6,844 bases of DNA from Acidobacteriota bacterium (GTDB lineage: Bacteria > Acidobacteriota > UBA890). The position numbers and the translations under genes were made by a program. Below, one piece after another: positions 1 to 5,862 of the stretch (within the stretch, counting starts at the first letter, position 1; each line of letters begins with the position of its first letter). The stretch spans positions 1 through 6,844 of the forward strand of contig JADFNY010000207.1 in NCBI GenBank assembly GCA_022563115.1. The letters run 5' to 3'. A model generated the notes under the pieces. That model saw only the letters and a program-made list of their open reading frames with translations, was not told where the DNA came from and did not search any database.

Positions 1-810
1 TGGACGGAGGCTGGCAAGAAAGGACGCCACGATCACCGCGGCCAGCGCCAGGAAGGTGCCAAACGGCAGCGCGTAGTCCCACTCGCGCCCCTTGATCTTC
101 ATGAGGCTGACGCCGACGACCGATCCGAACAACGATCCGAGAAAGATCGTCAGCAACGCCCCCTGCCAGCCGACGAACCCCCCGATCATGGCGATCATCT
201 TCACGTCGCCCATGCCCATCCCCTGCAGGCCACGCAGCTTCAGGTAGAGCCACGCCGTCAGGTACAGCAGCCCGCCCCCGACAACGATGCCGATCGCCGA
301 ATCGATCCAGGCGACGCGCGGGTCGACGAACGAGAGGGCGAACCCGATGGCCGTGCCCGGCAAGGTGATGACGTTGGGCAGAAGCTTGAAGTCGTAGTCG
401 ACCAACGCCAGCAACAGCATGGCGCAGCCGAAGATCATGCTCGAGAGCGTGCTCCATGAAATGCCCCACCGATAAACGACGGCGCCAAACAGAACGGCGA
501 CGGCCAGTTCGACGAGCGGGTAGCGAATCGAGATCCGCTCGCGGCAGTCACCGCAGCGACCACCCAGCATGATCCACGAGATCACCGGGATGTTTCGGTA
601 CCACGGGATCAAGCTTTCGCACTTCGGACAGAACGAGCGCGGCTTCGAGATACTGACCCCGCGCGGCAGCCGGTAGATCACGGCGTTGAGAAACGACCCG
701 ATGATCAGACCGAAGATGACACCGAACGACGCGATCCAGGCGCGCGGCGCGAGCTCGAAAAACTCGGCCAGGGTCGGAGGCTCGGCCTGGGCCAGCAGGC
801 TCGCGACCAT
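1..810 (-). CDS. pilD: Prepilin peptidase / N-methyltransferase PilD (3' end cut by window)
   Basis: Bifunctional inner-membrane aspartic protease of the A24 family. It cleaves the leader peptide of type IV prepilins and pseudopilins and N-methylates the new first residue. 270 residues are visible, which is close to the usual full length, so only a short C-terminus is missing beyond base 1. The N-terminal membrane segment carries the conserved GSFLNAVIYRLPRG stretch (residues 37-51). The zinc-binding cytoplasmic domain has both cysteine pairs, CPKC at 61-64 and CGDC at 86-89, the form associated with methyltransferase activity. The catalytic aspartates are present: the DYDFKLLP motif (D138/D140) and the GxGD motif GMGDVK (D202). 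The start ATG overlaps the stop of the upstream TPR gene as TGATG, and no good Shine-Dalgarno is seen, so translation is probably coupled. Last visible gene of the ABC/TPR/pilD operon. Identification is firm; the symbol follows family usage. Confidence 0.95.
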   Translation of the reverse strand, partial: MVASLLAQAEPPTLAEFFELAPRAWIASFGVIFGLIIGSFLNAVIYRLPRGVSISKPRSFCPKCESLIPWYRNIPVISWIMLGGRCGDCRERISIRYPLVELAVAVLFGAVVYRWGISWSTLSSMIFGCAMLLLALVDYDFKLLPNVITLPGTAIGFALSFVDPRVAWIDSAIGIVVGGGLLYLTAWLYLKLRGLQGMGMGDVKMIAMIGGFVGWQGALLTIFLGSLFGSVVGVSLMKIKGREWDYALPFGTFLALAAVIVASFLASLRP

Positions 811-1718
811 CACCGCGAGTTGCGTGCCTGCCCAGCGGCGGGATCGGTGATGGTTCCGGTGCTCGGATCGTAGATGAAGGGGTCGCCGAGGTAGTTGATC
901 GGCCGGCCTTCGTCGTCGGCAAATATGTCGTCGAGCATCCCCAAACGAACGAGCAATGCCAGCGAATCCGGCGACCGTCCCTGCGCCGCTTCGAAGCGCT
1001 CGATGGCGCCCTCTATCTCGCCGACGGCGTAGCGCGAGTAAAGGTCCGGGATTCGCTGCGCCGCGATCGCCGCGGATATCTCGTCGCCGGCCGCCTCGGC
1101 CTCCTCGAGGATCTCTTCCCACATCACGACGGCGGTCCTCAGGTCGCCCTGTTCGGCCAGCATGTGGGCCCGCAACCGCGCCACCCAGGACGGTGCGTCG
1201 GCGTGCTCGGAGGCCATCGCGAAGTAGCGCTCGGCGGCGGGGTAGTCGTGCAGTTGCATGTAGCTGTACCAACCGGCGTCCCACGGCAGAATCCAGCTAT
1301 CGGGGTTGCGCTCGATGCCGCGGTCGAGCAACTCGAGCGCCATCGCAGGATCGGCCATGTCGGACGCCATCCACAGCGCTCCGGTCATGTACGACTCGAT
1401 GAACTGCGGATCGAGGTCGCTGATCGTGTTGTAGATGTGCTGCAGGTAGATGCGTCCCTCGGGCGTGCGCCGGTGACCGTAGTACTGGATGCTCCACAGA
1501 TAGATGGCGTCGGCGAGTATGATCCGAAAGCCGAGGCTTGCCGCCGCCAGGTAACGGCCGTTGGGCAACAGCAGGAGCGGATACGCCTCGGGCCAGGTGT
1601 TGCGCACTTGATCGGTGGCCCGCTGGGCGCCGATCCACACCGCCATGCAGCCGGCGATCGCCAGCCACAGGGCGAGCACCGAAGCGCCGCCCCGCTGACC
1701 CCTCGAGCGCCGGCTCAT
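810..1718 (-). CDS. Membrane-anchored TPR-repeat protein of the pilus/ABC operon
   Basis: A 302-residue protein with a basic N-terminus (MSRRSRGQRG) and a single hydrophobic segment at about residues 13-31, so probably an inner-membrane anchor with the rest in the periplasm. After it comes a conserved-looking block, LPNGRYLAAASLGFRIILAD (51-70), then helical TPR-like repeats over about residues 85-260. These show paired helices such as DPAMALELLDRGIERNPD (123-140), DYPAAERYFAMASEHAD (158-174) and GDLRTAVVMWEEILEEAEAAGD (191-212). The C-terminus ends in an acidic, Pro/Gly-rich tail with DPFIYDPSTGTITDP (279-293), a phrase reminiscent of pseudopilin C-termini. The start is the ATG that overlaps the permease stop as ATGA, with GGGA six bases upstream. 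The reading frame stays open far upstream, but that part is antisense or out-of-frame to the permease. It occupies a place comparable to myxobacterial PilG beside PilHI and PilD. Its function as a scaffold for the ABC transporter or pilus machinery is inferred only. Confidence 0.9.
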   Translation of the reverse strand: MSRRSRGQRGGASVLALWLAIAGCMAVWIGAQRATDQVRNTWPEAYPLLLLPNGRYLAAASLGFRIILADAIYLWSIQYYGHRRTPEGRIYLQHIYNTISDLDPQFIESYMTGALWMASDMADPAMALELLDRGIERNPDSWILPWDAGWYSYMQLHDYPAAERYFAMASEHADAPSWVARLRAHMLAEQGDLRTAVVMWEEILEEAEAAGDEISAAIAAQRIPDLYSRYAVGEIEGAIERFEAAQGRSPDSLALLVRLGMLDDIFADDEGRPINYLGDPFIYDPSTGTITDPAAGQARNSR

Positions 1719-2494
1719 TTCAGATCCCGCTGCCGGAAGATCAGCACGGCGAGCGTCAGCATCGCGGCGGTGTAGGCGGCCGTGTAGACGAAGGCGTTGA
1801 GGTAGTACGACGCCACCACCGGGAGGTCGTGAACCACCTGGGCGCGGATATTGAATGTCTCGAGGTCGGGCAAGAGGTAGTAGATCAGGCCGATCACGGT
1901 CCCCGCGGTGGCGCTCGGGATCCGCTCGATCAACCCGGTCAGCCCCCAGGTCAGGTGGCCGACGGCCCACACCCCGGCGGTGAGGATCGCCGCCTCGATG
2001 GGGGGCGCGAACGAGGAGAACACGATCGCCACCGCCGTCACGATCGACACCTCGAACACGCTCAACATCAGCGCCCCGACCAGGTGGAGCGGCAACACCC
2101 CGCCCTTCCACCACACCAGCCCGAGGTAGAAGATCGACATCAGCGTGATCGCCACGATCAGCACCGCCATGAGCCCGAGGTACTTGCCGACGATGAACAG
2201 CCAGCGCGGCACCGGCTTGGCCAGCACCGCGTAGATCGTTCGCATCTCGACCTCTTTGTAGACCAGGTTGATGCCGACGAAGATGGCGATCAGGGTGGCG
2301 AAGAAAGCCTCCGCCGCCAGGCCGACGTCGGTGACGATCTTCAGCTCGGACCCGACCGTCAGCCACGAGAGGATCGTCGAGGACGCCATCATCAGGATGG
2401 CGAACAGGAAGAAGACCGCCAGGATGCGGTCGCGCACCGCCTCCTTGAAGGTATTCAGCGCGATCGCGTAGGCGGCGTCGATCATGTCGATCAT
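1715..2494 (-). CDS. ABC-2 type transporter permease (PilI-like)
   Basis: A 259-residue polytopic membrane protein with about six hydrophobic segments, near residues 24-46, 56-78, 99-128, 137-162, 166-206 and 234-253. It has the hallmarks of ABC-2/NosY-type permeases: an N-terminal amphipathic TFKEAVRDR stretch before the first helix (15-23), the cytoplasmic coupling region EVEMRTIYAVLAKPVPRW (81-98) followed by GKYLG, and a short basic end, FRQRDLK. It pairs with the ATPase encoded immediately upstream. Two in-frame ATGs (2494 and 2485) result from a 9-base tandem repeat. I chose the first because GGTGA lies six bases before it. By position (ATPase, permease, TPR, PilD) it matches PilI of the myxobacterial PilGHI transporter, required there for pilus assembly. 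The substrate is not predictable, and an unrelated ABC-2 exporter cannot be excluded. Its stop overlaps the TPR gene start. Confidence 0.92.
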   Translation of the reverse strand: MIDMIDAAYAIALNTFKEAVRDRILAVFFLFAILMMASSTILSWLTVGSELKIVTDVGLAAEAFFATLIAIFVGINLVYKEVEMRTIYAVLAKPVPRWLFIVGKYLGLMAVLIVAITLMSIFYLGLVWWKGGVLPLHLVGALMLSVFEVSIVTAVAIVFSSFAPPIEAAILTAGVWAVGHLTWGLTGLIERIPSATAGTVIGLIYYLLPDLETFNIRAQVVHDLPVVASYYLNAFVYTAAYTAAMLTLAVLIFRQRDLK

Positions 2495-2556
2495 GAGGTC
2501 TCACCCGCGGTGGTCGGGTCGGCGGCGCCGATCATGACGTGTCACCCGCGCTGGTC
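2486..2556 (-). repeat. 41-bp imperfect tandem duplication of the ATPase/permease gene junction, with a 14-codon mini-ORF
   Basis: Read on the minus strand, bases 2556-2527 and 2515-2486 match at 26 of 30 positions, offset by 41. Each copy contains the same order of signals: GGTGA (Shine-Dalgarno-like), a six-base spacer, and the ATGA stop/start overlap followed by ATCG. Copy one ends the ATPase; copy two starts the permease. Between them the first ATG (2535) opens a 14-codon frame, 2535-2491, that reads MIGAADPTTAGETS and stops by overlapping the permease ATG. Its end (TAGETS) mirrors the ATPase end (SAGDTS) and its beginning (MIGAADP) mirrors the permease residues from the second Met (MIDAAYA). 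That homology implies a further 9-base duplication (ATGATCGAC twice) at the permease start. The mini-ORF is probably duplication debris, possibly acting as a translational relay, not a functional peptide. Confidence 0.75.
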
Positions 2557-3485
2557 TCGGGAGCATCGTCTTCACCTTCCGCCTGCACGGCGGCGACGAA
2601 GTACTCTTCCAGCGTCACCCGGTGGGGCCCTACGCGGTACACCCTGCCGCCGGCCTGACGGACCGCGTCGACCCAGCGGTCGACCTCGGGTTCGTCGGAA
2701 AGCCTGTAGAAACTCAGACCGCCCTGCACGGCGTGTCGTTGATACCCGGTCAGGGCGTCGGCGTCGAGCCCCTCGCAGGCGACCTCCCAGTACTCGATCC
2801 GCTCGCCGAGAAGATCGTCGAGCGGCGCCTCCATCTGCAAACGGCCGTCGACCAGCAGGCACACGCGATCGCAGAGCGCCTCGGCGTCGGAGAGGATGTG
2901 GCTCGAGAAGAACACGGTCGCGCCGCGTTCCTTGACCGACTCGATCATCCGCTTGACCTCGCGCCGGCCGATCGGATCGAGGCCGCTCATCGGCTCGTCG
3001 AGGATGACCAGGTCCGGGTCGTTGATCAGCGCCTGGGCAACGCCGAGGCGCTGCAGCATTCCCTTGGAATACTGGCCGATGAGCTTCTCGCCGTCGTCGG
3101 GGAGCCCGACGAGGCCGAGGAGGTCGTCGCATTTCTTGCGCAGCGCCGCGCCGCGCATGCCGAACAGGCGGCCGAAATACTCGAGCAGCTCGCGACCCTT
3201 GAGATGCGGGTAGAAGTACGGGCGCTCGGGCAGGTAGCCGAGGCGACGGCGTGCCGCCAACGTCGGGCCGCTCTCGCCGAACAGCTCGACCTCTCCGGCA
3301 TCCGGATGCAGGAGGCCCAACAGGCACTTGATCGAGGTCGTCTTCCCCGCCCCGTTGGGACCCAGGAAGCCGTAGATCTCGCCCTGCTCGACCGCCAGGG
3401 ACACGCCCTTGAGGATCTGCTTCTTGCGCAGCCAGAAGCCGAACGGAAGCGACTTCTCGACGTTGTGGAATCTCAGGATCGACAT
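2532..3485 (-). CDS. ABC-2 type transporter ATP-binding protein (PilH-like)
   Basis: A 317-residue cytoplasmic ATPase that powers the permease encoded next. The motifs appear in order: Walker A GPNGAGKTT (42-50), the Q-loop region GYLPE (83-87, with Glu in place of Gln as is common in this subfamily), ABC signature YSKGM (139-143), Walker B LVILDEP (159-165), D-loop SGLD (167-170) and H-loop His in SSH (H196). A C-terminal domain of about 95 residues follows, ending in LEEYF plus an acidic tail, as in NosF/CcmA-type exporters. I start it at 3485 (MSILRFHNVEK), the usual distance before Walker A. An open frame upstream to 3617 would translate through the sigma-54 promoter and has no family resemblance. 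No clear Shine-Dalgarno precedes 3485. First gene of the operon. By position it resembles PilH of the myxobacterial pilus ABC transporter, but the ATPase sequence alone cannot prove a pilus role. Confidence 0.93.
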   Translation of the reverse strand: MSILRFHNVEKSLPFGFWLRKKQILKGVSLAVEQGEIYGFLGPNGAGKTTSIKCLLGLLHPDAGEVELFGESGPTLAARRRLGYLPERPYFYPHLKGRELLEYFGRLFGMRGAALRKKCDDLLGLVGLPDDGEKLIGQYSKGMLQRLGVAQALINDPDLVILDEPMSGLDPIGRREVKRMIESVKERGATVFFSSHILSDAEALCDRVCLLVDGRLQMEAPLDDLLGERIEYWEVACEGLDADALTGYQRHAVQGGLSFYRLSDEPEVDRWVDAVRQAGGRVYRVGPHRVTLEEYFVAAVQAEGEDDAPETSAGDTS

Positions 3486-3560
3486 GCCAGCGTGATGATA
3501 ATCAAGGGTAAGCCTGGCTTCCATGCCCGGCGACGAAGACTTGTCTGCCAGGTACAGGTA

Positions 3561-3576
3561 AGCAAGGGATATGCCA
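3561..3576 (-). promoter_or_regulatory. Candidate sigma-54 (-24/-12) promoter of the ABC/pilD operon
   Basis: On the minus strand the sequence TGGCATATCCCTTGCT matches the sigma-54 consensus TGGCAC-N5-TTGC at 9 of 10 defined bases, with exact spacing between the invariant GG and GC. Transcription would begin near 3550, giving an untranslated leader of about 65 bases before the ATPase start at 3485. The position fits the chosen start and excludes the longer frame beginning at 3617. Sigma-54 promoters need an enhancer-binding activator; PilR-type regulators acting on pilus genes are known in Pseudomonas and Myxococcus. Found by eye, not tested. Confidence 0.65.
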
Positions 3577-3593
3577 ACCTTTCCAACGGCTCC

Positions 3594-3616
3594 TGGTAGA
3601 CGTTGCCCGTCTACCA
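3594..3616. promoter_or_regulatory. Perfect 9-bp inverted repeat, candidate operator or activator site
   Basis: TGGTAGACG (3594-3602) and CGTCTACCA (3608-3616) are exact reverse complements separated by TTGCC. The centre is about 55 bases upstream of the predicted sigma-54 start site and 29 bases upstream of the -24 element's GG, so it does not overlap the promoter. A further CCTGGTA (3622-3628) repeats the half-site edge (3592-3598) exactly 30 bases away, about three helical turns. No T-run follows on either strand, so a terminator is unlikely. It could bind an enhancer-binding protein, or a regulator shared with the plus-strand genes. Confidence 0.5.
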
Positions 3617-3722
3617 AACTTCCTGGTACATAGATTCAAGCATTATTGATTAGCATTGAACAGCAAACGACCGGATTCGATTACGCCAAGCGCACGCCGT
3701 ACGGGGGACGCAGCAGGCGCTA

Positions 3723-3741
3723 GGTGCCACGATCTGGCACC
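3723..3741. repeat. Perfect 7-bp hairpin
   Basis: GGTGCCA and TGGCACC are exact reverse complements around the five-base loop CGATC. It lies about 180 bases before the plus-strand gene start and is not followed by a T-run, so it does not look like a terminator. It may be a structural element of a leader RNA or a protein-binding dyad. Confidence 0.55.
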
Positions 3742-3864
3742 CGATGGACACTTATGGTCGCTTGGCGAGCGCCGGACGCGAAGCATGACCGGAAACGGAG
3801 GAACAGCGGGCCTGGTCTCACGTGATGGAGAACATTCTGGACAAGCTGTAGTGTGCCAGCTCAA

Positions 3865-3896
3865 GCCCTGTCTCATACAGGGCAGCAGCAGCCCTG
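3865..3896 (+). promoter_or_regulatory. Three evenly spaced segments forming two alternative hairpins ahead of the ribosome binding site
   Basis: GCCCTG (3865-3870), CAGGGC (3878-3883) and GCCCTG (3891-3896) repeat every 13 bases. The middle segment can pair with either neighbour. With the first it gives a 7-bp stem (one extra T-A pair) and loop CTCAT; with the last it gives a 6-bp stem and loop AGCAGCA. The pairings exclude each other. The last segment ends 16 bases before the AGGAG of the next gene. This resembles an attenuation switch, but neither stem sequesters the ribosome binding site or has a U-tract, so the role is unproven. Confidence 0.45.
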
Positions 3897-3912
3897 CAGC
3901 TACAGAAGTTTA

Positions 3913-3917
3913 AGGAG
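3913..3917 (+). promoter_or_regulatory. Ribosome binding site deciding the start at 3924
   Basis: AGGAG is six bases upstream of the ATG at 3924, the best Shine-Dalgarno match among the genes in this window. It fixes the start of the following membrane glycosyltransferase. Confidence 0.8.
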
Positions 3918-3923
3918 CGGCAG

Positions 3924-5822
3924 ATGTTTTCCCTAGTCTCGAGCGTCGTCCAGGTCGCCGTGACTGCCGCAGGAGCGTGGAAGTTGGGTCACCTCCTCGT
4001 GGGTTCCCGATGGCGTTTTCCCCACCCCGCCCTGCAGCTCGCCGCCGAAACGGCGATCGGGTTGCTGATCGTCTCCCATCTCGTCTTTGCCTCGGCTCTA
4101 CTGGGTTGGGCCACCCCATTGACGTTCTACGCGCTGTTGGGCGCTCTCGGCCTGCTCACCTTGGCGCACCTCGGCAACGTAGGCTGGGCCGATCTCCGAC
4201 GAGGATTCGCCGAGTCGATGCCGCAAGGAGCCATCCCGCGGCTCCTTACCGGTGGCTGCGTGGCTTTCGGGACCTGGATCATTCTGCTCGCACAGCTGCC
4301 GCCGATCGGCTTCGACTCGCTGGTCTATCACCTCGAGGTCCCGCGGCAGATCCTGCGGCAGGGTGGACAGGCTTTCTTTCCAGACAACATCTACGCCTAT
4401 TTTCCGCAGCTCGGTGAGATGCTCTTCCTCTACGGCTTGGGAATTGCGGGCGACCCGGCCGCCAGGCTCTTCCACGCGCTGTTCGGGGTCTTGCTTTGCC
4501 TGGCGATCTTCGGTTTCTCGAGGAAGTATCTCTCAAACCGCTGGGCGTTCCTGGCGGCCATGCTGTTCGTGACGGTGCCATCGGTGGTCCAGACGCTGCC
4601 TTTTGCCTACGTTGACCTGCCGTTCGCACTCTACGTCTTTCTCGCCCTCGTCGGCTTGCTGGAGTACCTCCACAGCCGATCGCTCGTCTGGTTATTCGTC
4701 GCCGGGATCATGGCGGGAGGGGCCTGGGCGACCAAATACACCGGGATGCAGGTCGTCTTTCTGCTCATGCTGGTCATCCTCGTCGAGCACCTTTTCGCTC
4801 GCCGAAAAGAGGTGCCCGTTGCCGTTATCGTGATCCCCGCCGTCGCCTTCTTGATTTTTTCCCCGTACCTGGTGCGCACCTGGGTTGCTACGGGGTGGCC
4901 GCTCTTTCCCTTTCAGCTCGCGAATCTTCCGTTGAACCCGGAGATGAACTGGGACGCGGAGCGAAGCGGCCTGTACATGGATTTCCTCAGCTTCTACGGT
5001 GCAACCGGTGACGCCTACAGCGTTACCGACAGGCTTCTCGCGCCCTTGCTGGTTTTCGTCAACGCCCGCTTTTGGAAGGTCGAGGCCTATGACGGTATGA
5101 TCGGACCGGTGTTCCTGCTCATTCCCCTGCTGCTGTTTCGAGCCTCCAAACCCCGGGACGTCAAGCTCATCGTCCTGTTCAGCCTGTCGTACCTCTACTA
5201 CTGGGCTTCCACCACGCTGCAGGTACGATTCCTGTTTCCCGTGCTGCCGATGCTGGCCTTTCTGTTGGCCTTCGCGCTGTCTCAGCTGTCTCGGTGGAGA
5301 GCCAAACTGCTGACCGGGTTCGTGATCGTGCTCATGCTGGCGAGCCTGGCCTTAGGAGTGAGGGAGAACTTGACGGCACGCCCGTGGAACTCGAGCGAGC
5401 GTCCATGGTCGTTTTGGACCGGTGTTGAAACACGCGCGGAGTTTTGGAGACGCCGCATCCAGATTTACCCCATGTATGAGGAGGCCAATCGGCTGCTGGG
5501 GCCGGACGATATCGTCTATCTGGTCGATATGAGACACATCGGCTACCTGCTCGAGTGTCGGTGGCGAGCTGACTTCATCTTTCAGCGCTGGAACTTGATC
5601 CGGCTCCTGGACTCATCGACTACGGCGCCGGAACTCGCCCAGAAACTTCTCGATCAGGGAATCACCCATCTGATGATCGACGAGTTATTGACCCTGGCGC
5701 CCGAGGCCCTGGATCCCGATCAGAGGCGACTCCTGATGGAGTTTCTCAACACGCGAGCGGAGCTACTCGCCCGCAACGCCGGGGGATGGCCCGCGTCTCT
5801 CTGGAAGATCGTCGGGCCGTGA
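3924..5822 (+). CDS. GT-C family membrane glycosyltransferase (GT39/ArnT-like)
   Basis: A 632-residue polytopic inner-membrane protein with roughly 13 hydrophobic segments between residues 8 and 478 and a C-terminal soluble domain of about 150 residues. GT-C enzymes move a sugar from a polyprenyl-phosphate carrier to an acceptor on the outer face of the membrane. After the fourth hydrophobic segment comes the loop motif PPIGFDSLVYHLEVP (126-140), with Asp131 where these enzymes usually place the catalytic acidic residue. A second conserved loop, AYVDLPFALY (228-237), is followed by WATKYTG (268-274). Further typical phrases are YDGMIGPVFLL (389-399) and VRFLFPVLP (434-442). The C-terminal part (about 485-632) includes DIVYLVDMRHIGYLL and GITHLMIDE, as in many uncharacterised members. 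The next gene is the same type 40 bases on, so the two probably form an operon. Donor and acceptor cannot be deduced. The class is confident; the exact subfamily is not. Confidence 0.88.
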   Translation: MFSLVSSVVQVAVTAAGAWKLGHLLVGSRWRFPHPALQLAAETAIGLLIVSHLVFASALLGWATPLTFYALLGALGLLTLAHLGNVGWADLRRGFAESMPQGAIPRLLTGGCVAFGTWIILLAQLPPIGFDSLVYHLEVPRQILRQGGQAFFPDNIYAYFPQLGEMLFLYGLGIAGDPAARLFHALFGVLLCLAIFGFSRKYLSNRWAFLAAMLFVTVPSVVQTLPFAYVDLPFALYVFLALVGLLEYLHSRSLVWLFVAGIMAGGAWATKYTGMQVVFLLMLVILVEHLFARRKEVPVAVIVIPAVAFLIFSPYLVRTWVATGWPLFPFQLANLPLNPEMNWDAERSGLYMDFLSFYGATGDAYSVTDRLLAPLLVFVNARFWKVEAYDGMIGPVFLLIPLLLFRASKPRDVKLIVLFSLSYLYYWASTTLQVRFLFPVLPMLAFLLAFALSQLSRWRAKLLTGFVIVLMLASLALGVRENLTARPWNSSERPWSFWTGVETRAEFWRRRIQIYPMYEEANRLLGPDDIVYLVDMRHIGYLLECRWRADFIFQRWNLIRLLDSSTTAPELAQKLLDQGITHLMIDELLTLAPEALDPDQRRLLMEFLNTRAELLARNAGGWPASLWKIVGP

Positions 5823-5862
5823 ACTGCGGCGCAAAGCACAACATCCCGGTACGACAGAGAAC

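Larger units (their letters stand above)
3617..3923 (+). other. Intergenic region and probable 5' leader of the glycosyltransferase genes
   Basis: No convincing protein gene is seen here on either strand; the open frames have no recognisable domain. Bases 3617-3660 form an AT-rich patch unusual for this GC-rich window and are a likely promoter zone. A weak sigma-70-like pair, TTGAAC (3656) and GATTAC (3679) with a 17-base spacer, is the best I could find. Downstream, from about 3695, are several palindromes: CCGTACGG (3697-3704), the hairpin at 3723-3741, a possible enclosing stem GGCGCT (3716-3721) with AGCGCC (3768-3773), a GAAA-capped mini-hairpin CCG-GAAA-CGG (3789-3798), TCACGTGA (3818-3825) and the alternating stems at 3865-3896. 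No tRNA, rRNA or known riboswitch was recognised. Confidence 0.5.

Noticed and set aside
810..2504. A 564-codon minus-strand frame that contains the TPR protein as its second half
   Set aside because: The first half overlaps the ABC permease in another frame and reads as low-complexity Arg/Gly/Asp-rich sequence. The protein-like part begins at the ATG at 1718, which overlaps the permease stop.
1538..2935. Long plus-strand open frame of 465 codons
   Set aside because: It is antisense to the TPR, permease and ATPase genes, crosses gene borders and is rich in His, Asp, Arg and Gln, as expected from the mirror of GC-rich codon usage.
2622..3599. Plus-strand open frame of 325 codons
   Set aside because: It is the antisense mirror of the ABC ATPase, which shows every ABC motif on the minus strand.
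3486..3617. N-terminal extension of the ABC ATPase from an ATG at 3617
   Set aside because: The extra 44 residues resemble nothing in the family, and the segment contains the sigma-54 promoter element and half of the dyad.
3691..3760. Resemblance to a cyclic di-GMP-I riboswitch (GGGACGCA and CGATGG fragments)
   Set aside because: Only short fragments match. The GAAA-capped helix, receptor helix and binding-core bases are not in the right order.
3865..3883. Intrinsic terminator
   Set aside because: The stem is good but no T-run follows, and it lies upstream of a gene, not at the end of one.
3656..3913. Plus-strand 85-codon frame in the intergenic region
   Set aside because: No recognisable domain, no ribosome binding site seen, irregular composition and overlap with several hairpins. 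It could be a leader peptide but nothing supports that.
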